Shown here piece after piece: positions 24,589 through 33,610 of a stretch of 64,000 nucleotides of DNA; position 1 is the first letter of the stretch, and each line of letters starts with the position of its first letter. The notes beneath the pieces were generated by a model. The model searched no databases. It worked only from the letters and a program-made list of their open reading frames with translations, and had not been told where the DNA came from. The stretch comes from Paenibacillus mendelii. Its GTDB lineage: Bacteria; Bacillota; Bacilli; Paenibacillales; Paenibacillaceae. The position numbers and the translations under genes are program-made. The stretch is from NCBI RefSeq assembly GCF_024498075.1, contig NZ_JANHOF010000003.1:682001-746000 (forward strand). Direction: 5' to 3'.

Positions 24589-27261
24589 ATGCTACTCGAA
24601 CTACAAACGGACCCAGGACGTCCGGCCTTGTCTTTTCCTCACTTTCCTACACGTATGCAAGCTGTGATCTGGCGTAATTGGGGGATGGTCCCGCCATCAA
24701 GAATTGCCGATGTGCTGGGCGCGTCAGAGGCGGAAATCCTCCAAGCCGCAGGCGAGCTGGGGCTTGGTGAATCGCCGGTTAGGGATGCGAAGTGGCTGGA
24801 GCGGGGCTATATAACGATCATTCGCGCCAACTGGCATCTGCTTCCCGTCGAGCAGCTCCTGCAGCTGCTTGGATGGACGGAGGCGAAGCTGGCTTTCGCG
24901 TTGAAAGAGGATGACTTTCTATGGATCAAGCTGGGGAGCGGCAAGCCCTGGGCGGAGCCGGTACGATACAGGCAGCTGAGTTCGGAGGAGCAGATCCAGA
25001 CGGCTTATATTAGAGAAGCTGCAGCAGATTACCGTCGTTCAGCCTCGGAAGGCGATGTCCAATCAGAGTCCTTCGAGCGGCCGTTCGACTTTCTGGACCG
25101 GTATAAGAAGGAACCCGTACGCCGCGGCAAGCCGGAACGGAAACCGCAGCCGGACGAAATTCAAATGGATATCCCGTGGACGATTGTGTATCCGCATGAT
25201 AATCCAATTCTGATATCAACGGTGGAACGCTTCGTCTCGAAGCACGAGCAGGCTTGGGGGGTCAAGTGGAGGCTTCAAGGCGCTTCAGACCTGCCCGCCT
25301 CAAGCGAGGAAGGCCCGGTCCTGCGGATCATATTGGAAGCGGGGGCATCGTCGAAGACCGATGAGACGCATACGATAACGGCTGCGGATCAGGAGATTAC
25401 GATTCGTGCCGGCGCCGAGCCGGGGATTATGCGGGGGCTTCAGTGGCTGGAGCAGCAGATGAACAAACGCGGCGTTCCCTACGTTATTAAAGGCGAGTAC
25501 CAGCGTTCTCCAAAGATGCAGTTCCGTTATATCTACTCGTATAGTGCCGTATACGGCGATCCGCTCCTTGAGCCTGAATTGAATCCGTTTCCGGATGATC
25601 TGCTGGAGCGGCTTTCTGATGCAGGCATTAATGGAGTTTGGCTGCAGAGCGTCCTATACAGCCTAGTCCCATGGGAGGAAGTGCCGGAATTATCGGATGG
25701 CTGGGAGAGACGAATCGCCAGTCTGCGCGGGCTGGTAGAACGAGCGGCACGCTTTGGCATCGGTATTTTCTTGTATTGCAACGAGCCAAGGTCCATGCCT
25801 CTTTCGTTCTTCGCTGATAGGCCGGATTGGCAGGGACATATTGAAGATGGCCATGCGTCGATGTGTACGTCCAGCCCGGGTGTACTGGAGCTGCTGCACA
25901 ATTGGGTATCGCGGTTATTTCGAGAGGTGCCCGACCTTGCCGGTCTGTTCACGATCACCATGTCGGAGAACTTGACGAATTGTTACTCCAGAGCACCCGG
26001 CGGTCTGACGAATTGTCCCCGCTGCAGTCAGAGAAAGCGGAGCGATGTAATCGCCGAGGTGAACCGCGTCATAGCAGAGGGAGCGTACGGCGCGCAGCCG
26101 TCCGCACGTATTATTACGTGGGCTTGGGGATGGGCCTACGAGGACATCCCGTCGATTATCGCTCAGCTGCCCGAGAACGTCACCGTCATGTGCAATAGTG
26201 AAGAAGCGATTCCAACGAATGTTGGCGGAGTGAAAGGTGAAGTCATCGACTACTCCATATCGGTCGTCGGTCCGGGGGAGAAAGCGCGGCGAAGCTGGAG
26301 TCTGGCGCAAGAGCGGGGGCTGCAGGCAGCGGCCAAGGTCCAGTTCAACAATACATGGGAGTGCTCCGCGGTTCCGTTCCTGCCCGTCTTCCAGCTCATT
26401 GAGGAGCATCTGGGCCATCTGAACGAATCGGGCGTCAGCGGCTTAATGCTGAGCTGGACGCTGGGCGGCTATCCGTCGATCAATCTGGAGCTGGCTTCCG
26501 AATATTATTGGGAATCGGAACAGGGGGCAAAGACAGGTCTCCATGAGCTGCTTACGGGCAAATACGGGCCAACTGCTGGCCGGACGATCGCGCAGGCTTC
26601 CGGAGCGTTCAGCAGAGCGTTTCGCGAGTTTCCGTTCAGCATCCATACCGTCTATTTCGCGCCGCAAAATTACGGTCCTGCCAATCTGCTGTACATGCAG
26701 CCGACCGACTATACGGCGACGATGATCGGCTGTCCCTACGATGATCTGCAGACGTGGAGAGGCAGCTATCCCGAAGCTGTCTTCGCGCAGCAATTCAAGA
26801 AGCTGGCCAGTGGATGGAAGAGAGGGCTGCAGCTTCTGGAGAAGGCGAGGAAGAGTCTGCTTCCCGGCACCGAGCGGGACTTCGATGATTTGATGACAGC
26901 CGCTTCGGCTGCTTATCTTCATTTTAGAAGCAGCTATTTGCAAATTGGGTTCGTCATCTCCCGCAGGCGCTATCTTAAAGCTAGAAAACCGAACACCCGG
27001 CTCCAAGCCGGCAGGAAGCTGATGGAGATCGCGCTTGAGGAAGCGGATAACGCGCGGCAGCTGATGGAAATTATTCAGCGGGATTCCCGCATCGGATTCG
27101 AAGCGAGCAATCATTATTATTATACGGTTCAGGATTTGATGGAAAAGAGGTTGAACTGCCGCAGCATCGTGGATCAGCTGCAGCAGGCGGTATCTGAAGC
27201 GGCCGCGTCGAATATAGAGGGTACTGGCAACAGCACCGAAGAGAAGGGGAATAAGCAATGA
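24589..27261 (+). CDS. Large glycoside-hydrolase-like protein with duplicated N-terminal module
   Basis: An 890-residue cytoplasmic protein (no signal peptide). Residues about 20-105 contain two copies of a helical module with the pattern R-N-W...P...I/L-x-x-x-LG...E: one around WRNWGMVPPSRIADVLGAS, the other around IRANWHLLPVEQLLQLLGWT. A mixed alpha/beta segment (about 175-310) resembles the N-terminal domain of GH20, GH84 or GH67 enzymes. Residues about 315-650 look like a TIM barrel (DDLLERLSDAGINGVWLQ, FGIGIFLYCNEP, ITWAWGWAYEDIP), followed by a helical C-terminus. The active-site residues cannot be fixed by eye. The ATG at 24589 has GGAGG 8 bases ahead. It overlaps the next ADH gene by 4 bp. 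The 222 bp upstream show no recognised element. Confidence 0.7.
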   Translation: MLLELQTDPGRPALSFPHFPTRMQAVIWRNWGMVPPSRIADVLGASEAEILQAAGELGLGESPVRDAKWLERGYITIIRANWHLLPVEQLLQLLGWTEAKLAFALKEDDFLWIKLGSGKPWAEPVRYRQLSSEEQIQTAYIREAAADYRRSASEGDVQSESFERPFDFLDRYKKEPVRRGKPERKPQPDEIQMDIPWTIVYPHDNPILISTVERFVSKHEQAWGVKWRLQGASDLPASSEEGPVLRIILEAGASSKTDETHTITAADQEITIRAGAEPGIMRGLQWLEQQMNKRGVPYVIKGEYQRSPKMQFRYIYSYSAVYGDPLLEPELNPFPDDLLERLSDAGINGVWLQSVLYSLVPWEEVPELSDGWERRIASLRGLVERAARFGIGIFLYCNEPRSMPLSFFADRPDWQGHIEDGHASMCTSSPGVLELLHNWVSRLFREVPDLAGLFTITMSENLTNCYSRAPGGLTNCPRCSQRKRSDVIAEVNRVIAEGAYGAQPSARIITWAWGWAYEDIPSIIAQLPENVTVMCNSEEAIPTNVGGVKGEVIDYSISVVGPGEKARRSWSLAQERGLQAAAKVQFNNTWECSAVPFLPVFQLIEEHLGHLNESGVSGLMLSWTLGGYPSINLELASEYYWESEQGAKTGLHELLTGKYGPTAGRTIAQASGAFSRAFREFPFSIHTVYFAPQNYGPANLLYMQPTDYTATMIGCPYDDLQTWRGSYPEAVFAQQFKKLASGWKRGLQLLEKARKSLLPGTERDFDDLMTAASAAYLHFRSSYLQIGFVISRRRYLKARKPNTRLQAGRKLMEIALEEADNARQLMEIIQRDSRIGFEASNHYYYTVQDLMEKRLNCRSIVDQLQQAVSEAAASNIEGTGNSTEEKGNKQ

Positions 27262-28283
27262 ACGCATTGGTTTGGGTAGCGAATGAAACGATGGAGTGGG
27301 AGCCGCGTCCGGAGCCTGTTCCATTGCCTAACGAGGTATTGATTCAAGTGAAGGCCGTAGGCATATGCGGTTCCGAAATCGAGGGGTATCTGGGCCATAA
27401 CAGTCTTCGAGTGCCCCCATTGATTATGGGTCATGAATTTTGCGGGGAAATTGTCAGTCTAGGCGCCGAGGTTTCCACCTTGCGTGCCGGTCAAAAGGTA
27501 GTCGTCAACCCGCTGCTCTTCTGCGGACACTGCCGTCCTTGCCTGAAGGGGCTGACCCAGCTGTGCGAGAAGCGCAATATTATCGGCATTCATCGGTCAG
27601 GTGCATTCGGCGAAATGGTAACCGTGCCAGCAGAGGCTGTCGTACCTGTGCCTGATTCGATCAGTCCGTTCCGGGCTGCTCTGGCTGAGCCGCTGGCTTG
27701 CTCGCTTCGCGCAACGAAACGAGCGATGGCGGGACATTCGCTGCCGAACGTTCTCGTATTCGGAGCGGGAGGAATCGGTCTCTTATGCGCGATGGCAGCC
27801 CGAATACTCGGCGCATCCAAGATTGTAATCGTCGATCGCAATCCGGACCGATTAGCCATGACCAAGCGACTGGGACTTGGCGAGGTTGTCAATTCAGCCG
27901 TGGAGGATATCCGCGTCAGAGCCGGAGAACTATTCGGCGATGAAGGCATAGACGTCGTTATCGATGCAGCCGGTTTCCAGGATACCCGGGAGACCTCGGT
28001 ACGGATGTTGAATTCCGGCGGCACGCTGATGAATATCGGTCTTGGCATAGATGATACGTCGCTGCCGCTCAACCATCTGACACGTCAGGAAATTACGATT
28101 CTCGGCTCGTTCTGCTACAGCCGCGAAGATTTTAACGATGCGGTAGCACTGCTTGTAAGCGGCCGGATCACAGAGGAAGGCTGGACGGAAATTCGGCCGC
28201 TGTCAGAGGGCGGCGGCGCGTTTGCCGACCTCGTGTCCGGGCGCGTCCATCATGGGAAGATTATCTTGGATCCAGCACAATAA
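27258..28283 (+). CDS. Zinc-dependent alcohol/polyol dehydrogenase (MDR family)
   Basis: A 341-residue medium-chain dehydrogenase. The catalytic zinc ligands lie in GICGSEIEG (Cys near 37) and GHEFCGEI (His-Glu near 60). The structural zinc is bound by Cys residues of LFCGHCRPCLKGLTQLC (about 88-104), and the NAD site is VFGAGGIGLL (about 170-179). Members such as sorbitol, threonine and galactitol-1-phosphate dehydrogenases oxidise secondary alcohols. The start overlaps the upstream glycosidase-like gene (ATGA), so it acts in the same pathway. A terminator 30 bp downstream closes the operon. Confidence 0.9.
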   Translation: MNALVWVANETMEWEPRPEPVPLPNEVLIQVKAVGICGSEIEGYLGHNSLRVPPLIMGHEFCGEIVSLGAEVSTLRAGQKVVVNPLLFCGHCRPCLKGLTQLCEKRNIIGIHRSGAFGEMVTVPAEAVVPVPDSISPFRAALAEPLACSLRATKRAMAGHSLPNVLVFGAGGIGLLCAMAARILGASKIVIVDRNPDRLAMTKRLGLGEVVNSAVEDIRVRAGELFGDEGIDVVIDAAGFQDTRETSVRMLNSGGTLMNIGLGIDDTSLPLNHLTRQEITILGSFCYSREDFNDAVALLVSGRITEEGWTEIRPLSEGGGAFADLVSGRVHHGKIILDPAQ

Positions 28284-28311
28284 ACGAATTTAACCGTTGC
28301 AAGAGCCAATG

Positions 28312-28337
28312 AACCCGGGAGCAGTCCCGGGTTTTTC
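28312..28337 (+). terminator. Intrinsic terminator after the zinc dehydrogenase gene
   Basis: AACCCGGGA pairs perfectly with TCCCGGGTT around GCAG, and further T bases follow. Confidence 0.92.
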
Positions 28338-28346
28338 TGTTATTGC

Positions 28347-28538
28347 TTTATCGTCGATATCGAGTGGGCGGATAATCAATTGAAGGAAGCGCGGATTGTA
28401 TCGACGTACGGCAAGGAATGCCGCCTGATCTATTCGCAGGCGCTAGAGGTGGAGGAAGAGGACGGCACTCTGATCCAAGGGAATGGTTCGTTCGCGACGG
28501 TGCTCAATGGCGTGTATACCGTTAGGATAGCTTCCTAA
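28347..28538 (+). pseudogene. C-terminal remnant of a glycoside hydrolase gene (GH95-like)
   Basis: Directly after the terminator a frame without a start codon runs 63 codons to a TAA at 28536-28538. It reads IVDIEWADNQLKEARIVST, then a conserved-looking GKECRLIY, and ends VLNGVYTVRIAS. This matches the style of the last beta-sandwich of GH95 alpha-L-fucosidases and related (alpha/alpha)6 glycosidases, where a F-x-V-D-x-x-W segment is followed by a strand containing Cys-Arg-Leu. No upstream part of the gene is present, so it is probably a deletion scar. The family call is from memory of the motif and is uncertain. The rest of the gap 28539-28645 shows nothing. Confidence 0.5.
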
Positions 28539-28645
28539 TTCCTGCATTGATTGAATCGTCACGCGGCTTGCTTGGACAGCGAGCTTGTGTACATGGGGCG
28601 GGACTGCTGGAGCCGGGCAGGGCATAACGGATTTCATTCTTTATA

Positions 28646-28654
28646 TGCTATAAT
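28646..28654 (+). promoter_or_regulatory. Extended -10 promoter of the M24 peptidase gene
   Basis: TGCTATAAT fits an extended -10 box (TGn then TATAAT) 47 bp before the ATG. No good -35 box is visible. Confidence 0.5.
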
Positions 28655-28701
28655 GTTGGCAGTGAATTAGCGATAAGACAATGAAATAGGTGGTGCAGTA
28701 C

Positions 28702-29793
28702 ATGCAAACTCGCATGCAAGCTCTTCATGAATATATGAACGAAAGATCGATGGATGCACTGTTGGTTACGCTGCCGGCTCACGTCTTCTACTTGACGGGC
28801 TTTCGGAGCAATCCGCATGAGAGGTTCTTAGGCCTTGTTCTGGTTAAGGGTGAATCGCCGTTCCTGCTTGTTCCCGCCATTGACCTGGAAGCTGCTCAGG
28901 CAGCCGCCAAGCAAATCCCTCATATCTACACGCATGCGGATACCGATAATCCGTATGAGGTTCTGAGCAAGCTGCTGCCAAGCAAGCTGAGCAAGTTCGG
29001 GCTGGAGAAGAGCCACCTGACGGTGAGCCGTTTCGAAGCGTTGTCTGCTGCAGCAGACGCACAGGCGTACGTCGATATTGACGAAGTGCTGCGGTCGATG
29101 CGCGTCATTAAGTCGCCAAGCGAAATTGTTATGATGCGAAGAGCGGTGCGGATGATCGAAGATGTGCTGCATGCCGGAATCGCGCATGTAAAGCCGGGTG
29201 TCAGCGAGCTGGATCTCGTTGCCGAGCTCGATTATCGGATGAAGAAGCTTGGCGCCGATTGTCCTTCCTTCGACACGATGGTGCTGGCAGGCGAGAAATC
29301 GGCCCTGCCGCATGGCATACCGGGCGACCGGAAGGTGCAAAGCGGCGAGCTGCTGCTGTTTGATCTTGGCGTGTACGTGGACGGGTATGCATCGGATATT
29401 ACGCGTACGTTTGCCGTTGGAGACGTGAATGATAAGCTGAAGGAAATCTACGAGACGGTGTTATCCGCTAACCTGAAGGCCATTGAAGCGATTCGGCCTG
29501 GCGCGACGCTTGCTAGCATAGACCGCGCTGCCCGGGATACGATTGCAGCCAAGGGCTACGGCGACTACTTCATGCACCGTCTGGGTCATGGGCTCGGGCT
29601 CGATGTTCATGAATATCCGTCTGTACACGGTCAGAACGAAGAACGGCTCGCAGCGGGCATGGCGTTCACGGTTGAACCGGGCGTCTATGTAGCCGGACTG
29701 GGCGGTGTACGTATTGAGGACGATGTGATCGTGACCGAGGATGGGGTCGAAGTATTGACGGCCTTCCCGAAGGAGCTTACCGTGATCGGCTAG
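28702..29793 (+). CDS. Xaa-Pro aminopeptidase family protein (M24B)
   Basis: A 363-residue metallopeptidase with an N-terminal creatinase-like domain (about 1-130) and a pita-bread catalytic domain (about 135-360). Metal ligands are visible as LLLFDLGVYVDGYASDITR (the two Asp near 220 and 231), HRLGHGLGLDVHE (His near 295), FTVEPGVY (Glu near 325) and GGVRIEDDV (Glu near 339). It removes N-terminal residues before proline from peptides. AGGTGG 8 bases before the ATG at 28702 decides the start over an in-frame GTG at 28690. This is the PepP/YqhT/YkvY type commonly found in Bacillota. Confidence 0.92.
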   Translation: MQTRMQALHEYMNERSMDALLVTLPAHVFYLTGFRSNPHERFLGLVLVKGESPFLLVPAIDLEAAQAAAKQIPHIYTHADTDNPYEVLSKLLPSKLSKFGLEKSHLTVSRFEALSAAADAQAYVDIDEVLRSMRVIKSPSEIVMMRRAVRMIEDVLHAGIAHVKPGVSELDLVAELDYRMKKLGADCPSFDTMVLAGEKSALPHGIPGDRKVQSGELLLFDLGVYVDGYASDITRTFAVGDVNDKLKEIYETVLSANLKAIEAIRPGATLASIDRAARDTIAAKGYGDYFMHRLGHGLGLDVHEYPSVHGQNEERLAAGMAFTVEPGVYVAGLGGVRIEDDVIVTEDGVEVLTAFPKELTVIG

Positions 29794-29845
29794 CTGAGGC
29801 ACTGCGTCTGGAACGACCATCCTTACATCCACGGGGGTAGATCCT

Positions 29846-30583
29846 ATGGGCAGTTGGTTTGATACCCATGCTTCGGCCGTGTTCAAGGCCTATTCACCTT
29901 CCCACTTTGCTGCTCTTGCCAGCTTCGCAGGTCTGGTACTCCTGTTGTACCTCTGCCGGCATTGGTTCCGTCAGGGGAGGAGAAGCCGGAATGGCCGGTA
30001 TGTCTTGGCTGCTGTGCTTGTTCTATCGGAGATTACGCTCAATGTCTGGTATGTGACCGGCGGCATTTACAATCCTAAGGATACGCTGCCGCTTGAATTA
30101 TGCAGTATTTCCTTATATTTGTGCATCTTCATGCTGCTGTTCAGAAGCAGGATCGTGTTTCAGATCGCTTACTTTGCCGGGATCGGCGGTGCAATTCAGG
30201 CGTTGTTGACGCCAGCACTGTATTATGGCTACCCGCATTTTCGGTTTATCGAATTTTTCACCGCTCACATCGCCATCATTCTGGCCGTGCTCTATATGGT
30301 GTGGGTGGAGGGGTTCCGGCCAACGCTGAAATCTATCGTGCTGACGATGGGCTTTTTGAATGCGCTGCTGATTGTCGTATATCTCATCAATGCTGCTACC
30401 GGCGGCAATTACATGTTTCTGGCCAGAAAACCGGATACAGCATCTCTGCTGGATGTCCTCGGCCCATATCCTTGGTACTTGCTATCGATGGAGGCAGTGG
30501 CTCTGGTGCTCTTCTTCATTCTTTACCTGCCGTTTGCAGCGTTCCCCCGGACAAGAGCGGAGCGAACGGAAAGACAGGTGTAG
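29846..30583 (+). CDS. YwaF/TIGR02206 family integral membrane protein
   Basis: A 245-residue membrane protein with about seven hydrophobic segments and short loops, the usual build of the TIGR02206 (YwaF) family of unknown function. Conserved-looking features are the N-terminal HFAALASF, the polar/hydrophobic LPLELCSISLYLCIFM helix and the C-terminal GPYPWYLLSMEAVAL. The arrangement suggests a small-molecule carrier or membrane enzyme, but nothing proves either. It follows the peptidase gene by 52 bp and ends before a strong terminator. Confidence 0.83.
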   Translation: MGSWFDTHASAVFKAYSPSHFAALASFAGLVLLLYLCRHWFRQGRRSRNGRYVLAAVLVLSEITLNVWYVTGGIYNPKDTLPLELCSISLYLCIFMLLFRSRIVFQIAYFAGIGGAIQALLTPALYYGYPHFRFIEFFTAHIAIILAVLYMVWVEGFRPTLKSIVLTMGFLNALLIVVYLINAATGGNYMFLARKPDTASLLDVLGPYPWYLLSMEAVALVLFFILYLPFAAFPRTRAERTERQV

Positions 30584-30614
30584 AGGATATGGGAAAACAA
30601 TTCATGACCAGCTG

Positions 30615-30649
30615 CAGCCGCGCTCTCGTACGAGAGCGCGGCTGTTTTT
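30615..30649 (+). terminator. Intrinsic terminator after the YwaF-type gene
   Basis: CAGCCGCGCTCTCGT and ACGAGAGCGCGGCTG form a perfect 30-base palindrome, followed by TTTTT. Confidence 0.93.
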
Positions 30650-30730
30650 AATAGATTGAGACGGACCCGCGACATTAATTTGATATGCAAAAGCAAAAAT
30701 GTTCTATATCATTTCATGTCCGAATTGAAC

Positions 30731-30736
30731 TATAAT
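30731..30736 (+). promoter_or_regulatory. -10 box of the gene starting at 30770
   Basis: TATAAT 34 bp before the TTG start. No convincing -35 is present. Transcription from here would begin near 30743, which excludes the longer in-frame starts upstream. Confidence 0.4.
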
Positions 30737-30769
30737 GATGCCAAATCGAGGAAAGCAGGTGCATCAGAA

Positions 30770-31756
30770 TTGAGTCGAAAACTTCGTTGGGGCGTTATCG
30801 GCTGTGCCGGTATTGCGGTAGGCGCGGTCATCCCAGGTATTAAACAATCCGAGACAGGCGTGGTAACCGCCATCGCCAGCCGCGGGCTTGAGAAAGCCGA
30901 GCAGACGGCGGCTAAACTAGAGATCCCCAAAGCCTATGGAAGCTATGAGGAGATTTTACAAGATTTCGATATTGATGCCATATATATTCCACTGCCGAAC
31001 CATCTGCACATGGAGTGGAGCATCCGTGCGATGGAAGCAGGAAAGCATGTCCTCTGCGAGAAGCCGATCGCCCTTAATGCGGCAGAGGCGCAGAAGATGG
31101 CAGACGCGAGCAGGAAGGCGGGCGTTCATCTGGCGGAAGCGTTCATGTATCGCTTTCACCCGCGTTATGACCGGATGAAAGAAATTATCCGTTCCGGGGA
31201 GATCGGCGAGCTTCGCGGGATTCATGGAACGTTCACCTTCAATAATGCCGGAGACAGCAAGAATGTGCGCTATCGCAAGGAATGGGGCGGCGGCTCGATC
31301 TATGATGTCGGCTGTTATCCGATCTCCGCAGCGCGGCTTCTCTTAGACGCCGAGCCGGAAGCGGCAACGGTGCATGCCCTATTATCGCCGGAGCATGACT
31401 ACGTCGATATGATGGCTTCGGGTATACTCGAGTTTCCAGGCAGCGTCGCGCTTACGTTCGATTGCGGCATGTGGGCTGCGTTCCGTAACACGCTTGAAGT
31501 GCTTGGAACGACAGGACGGATCGAAGTACCGTCGGCCTTCATCGGCGATGCGAGCTTTATTGTCCATACGAATGACGGCAAGCGGGAAGAGCAGCAGCCG
31601 GCACTGAATCAATACGCGCTGCAGGCGGATGATTTTGCCCGGGTTGCATGGGGTGAGCAAGCGGCACGGTTCGCTCCCGAGGATGCCGTGGCTAATATGA
31701 GAATCATCGACGCTTGTTTAGAATCAGCCGAGACGCGTAAGCGCGTTCAACTTTAG
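30770..31756 (+). CDS. Gfo/Idh/MocA family oxidoreductase
   Basis: A 328-residue dehydrogenase with Rossmann motif RWGVIGCAGIAVGAVIPG (about 5-22), PLPNHLH near 73, CEKPIALNAAEA (Lys-Pro near 93) and AFMYRFHPRYDRMKEII near 125. It contains GGSIYDVGCYPISAARLLL, the substrate-site segment of the D-xylose/glucose-fructose oxidoreductase branch. A TTG start at 30770 is chosen because AGGTG lies 8-9 bases ahead and a TATAAT box is at 30731; the frame is open 114 bp further. The next gene is an aldo/keto reductase 18 bp downstream. Confidence 0.87.
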   Translation: MSRKLRWGVIGCAGIAVGAVIPGIKQSETGVVTAIASRGLEKAEQTAAKLEIPKAYGSYEEILQDFDIDAIYIPLPNHLHMEWSIRAMEAGKHVLCEKPIALNAAEAQKMADASRKAGVHLAEAFMYRFHPRYDRMKEIIRSGEIGELRGIHGTFTFNNAGDSKNVRYRKEWGGGSIYDVGCYPISAARLLLDAEPEAATVHALLSPEHDYVDMMASGILEFPGSVALTFDCGMWAAFRNTLEVLGTTGRIEVPSAFIGDASFIVHTNDGKREEQQPALNQYALQADDFARVAWGEQAARFAPEDAVANMRIIDACLESAETRKRVQL

Positions 31757-31774
31757 AAGGGGGACATACGAAAG

Positions 31775-32707
31775 ATGAAAACAATTGATTTGCCAGGCTT
31801 GAAGCAGGGCGTATCCCGCCTGATCATGGGCTCCGATTATTTTTCACCGGAAGTATTCGAGCTGGTGTGTACGAACATGGATGCGTTTACAGCCATCGGC
31901 GGCAATACGGTCGACAGCGGGTTTATCTATGGCGGCGGCAAGAGCGAGCAAGCGATCGGCATGTGGATGGAGGAACGGAAGAACCGCGATACCTTTAACG
32001 TCTGGACGAAGGGCGCTCACCCCGACCATAATGGCTCGCGCATGTCCAAGGCTGCCATCGAGGAAGAGCTGAAGATCAGCTTGGAGCGGCTTCGCACCGA
32101 TTACATCGACGTATACGCTCTCCACCGCGATGATCGGAACGTTCCTGTCGGTGCGATACTGGAATGGCTGAACGAGCATGTGGAAGCAGGCCGGATTCTT
32201 GCCTTCGGCGGATCCAACTGGTCGACGGAACGGCTCGAGGAAGCGAACCGTTATGCAGCTGAGCATGGTCTGCGCGGCTTCGACTTCAGCAGTCCCAACC
32301 TGAGCCTTGCCAAAGCGAAGGAGCCTTTCTGGAGTGATTGCGTGAGTGTGGACGAGCAGGCGCTGGCTTGGCATGAACGTTCGGGTCTGCCGATCTTCTC
32401 CTGGTCCTCGCAAGCCCGCGGCTTCTTCACGGGACGCTTCACGCCGGAGGATCGCTCGGATGCGGATTTGGTGCGCGTATTCTACAATGATGCGAACTGG
32501 GAACGTTATTACCGTGCCGAGAAATTGGGTAAAGAAAAGGGTGTTACGACGATTCAGATCGCGCTGGCTTACGTGCTTAGCCAGTCATTCCCGACGGCTG
32601 CCATTATCGGCCCGCGGAATGAAGCGGAGATGAAGTCTTGTCTCGAGGCAACCAACATTCTACTGTCCCAGGAGGAAATAAGATGGCTGGATCTACGGAC
32701 TCCCTAA
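31775..32707 (+). CDS. Aldo/keto reductase
   Basis: A 310-residue NAD(P)H-dependent AKR-superfamily TIM barrel. The catalytic tetrad is visible as Asp and Tyr in NTVDSGFIYGGGKSE (about residues 44-58), Lys in WTKGAHP (near 80) and His in ALHRDD (near 118). Its C-terminal cofactor-binding segment is IIGPRNEAEM (near 280). It follows a Gfo/Idh/MocA gene and overlaps an esterase gene by 25 bp. The trio looks like a sugar-processing operon (de-esterification, oxidation, reduction). Plant L-galactose dehydrogenase is also an AKR, but no sequence feature here proves that activity. Confidence 0.88.
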   Translation: MKTIDLPGLKQGVSRLIMGSDYFSPEVFELVCTNMDAFTAIGGNTVDSGFIYGGGKSEQAIGMWMEERKNRDTFNVWTKGAHPDHNGSRMSKAAIEEELKISLERLRTDYIDVYALHRDDRNVPVGAILEWLNEHVEAGRILAFGGSNWSTERLEEANRYAAEHGLRGFDFSSPNLSLAKAKEPFWSDCVSVDEQALAWHERSGLPIFSWSSQARGFFTGRFTPEDRSDADLVRVFYNDANWERYYRAEKLGKEKGVTTIQIALAYVLSQSFPTAAIIGPRNEAEMKSCLEATNILLSQEEIRWLDLRTP

Positions 32708-33495
32708 TTGAGCTGTGGCCGGACGGGGCCCCCTTTGCAGAAGGTACAACGGATGAGGACCGTCCGGCACTAACCCCATTCTTGGCCGAGAACGGCGGCC
32801 CTGGAGCGGTTATTGTCTGCCCTGGCGGCGGATATGCCGGACGGGCGGATTACGAAGGCGATCCGATCGCACAGTGGTTGAATACGCTCGGAATTCACGC
32901 ATTCGTGCTGCGGTATCGTGTGGCGCCCTACCGGTTTCCAAGTGCGCTGACGGATCTCCAACGGGCGATCCGGTATGTTCGCCACCGCGCGGAGGAGTGG
33001 GGCATCGATGCGGCTAAAGTAGGGGTGCTCGGTTTTTCGGCAGGCGGCCATCTATGCTCGACCGCGGGAACTCATTACGATCTAGGGATGCCCGGCGCAG
33101 CCGATCCGATCGATCAGCAATCCTGCCGTCCGGATCTCATGGCCCTCTGTTACCCTGTCATTACGATGCAGCCTCCATATGCGAATCAAGGATCGGTGCA
33201 TAACTTGCTCGGTCCGGAGCCGGAAGAGCGTATGATCAAGCTGCTCAGCAATGAGCTGCAGGTGACGGCGGATACGCCGCCGGCCTTCATATGGCATACA
33301 TCCGACGATGAGGCCGTACCCGTCGAGAACTGTTTCCTCTTCGCTTCCGCGCTGCGGAAATCCAGTGTACCCTTCGATCTGCATGTGTACGAGAAGGGGC
33401 CGCACGGTCTCGCGCTGGCCGAGCAGGACGAGCATGTTGCTACCTGGACGACCGTATGCGGCTTGTGGTTGAAACGGTACGGCTTCACCGGGTAA
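32683..33495 (+). CDS. Alpha/beta hydrolase (acetyl-esterase/xylan-esterase-like)
   Basis: A 270-residue alpha/beta hydrolase. The oxyanion segment CPGGGYAGR is near 44-52, the nucleophile elbow GFSAGGHL near 122-129, the acid Asp is in HTSDDEAVPVEN near 208, and the catalytic His in GPHGLAL near 236. This is the BD-FAE/acetyl xylan esterase-like family common in polysaccharide-use operons. It has no signal peptide, so it acts on imported oligosaccharides. AGGAGG 8 bases before the ATG at 32683, inside the end of the AKR gene, decides the start. Confidence 0.87.
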   Translation: MAGSTDSLIELWPDGAPFAEGTTDEDRPALTPFLAENGGPGAVIVCPGGGYAGRADYEGDPIAQWLNTLGIHAFVLRYRVAPYRFPSALTDLQRAIRYVRHRAEEWGIDAAKVGVLGFSAGGHLCSTAGTHYDLGMPGAADPIDQQSCRPDLMALCYPVITMQPPYANQGSVHNLLGPEPEERMIKLLSNELQVTADTPPAFIWHTSDDEAVPVENCFLFASALRKSSVPFDLHVYEKGPHGLALAEQDEHVATWTTVCGLWLKRYGFTG

Positions 33496-33516
33496 CGGAA
33501 ATTATACGATCGCAAC

Positions 33517-33570
33517 AATAAGCACAATGGCTGGACAGGCCCTCAAACCTGTACAGCCATTGTGCTTATT
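33517..33570. terminator. Bidirectional terminator between the esterase and AraC genes
   Basis: AATAAGCACAATGGCTG-g-ACAGG pairs with CCTGT-a-CAGCCATTGTGCTTATT: a 22-bp stem with a single mismatch. Confidence 0.92.
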
Positions 33571-33610
33571 CGTTCTGTCGCTGTCTTCTTCAGCGTCCAG
33601 CGGAGCGGTC

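Noticed and set aside
26443-27324. 293-codon antisense frame opposite the glycosidase-like gene
   Set aside because: It is a shadow of the G+C-rich third codon positions of the real gene, without a ribosome-binding site or known motifs.
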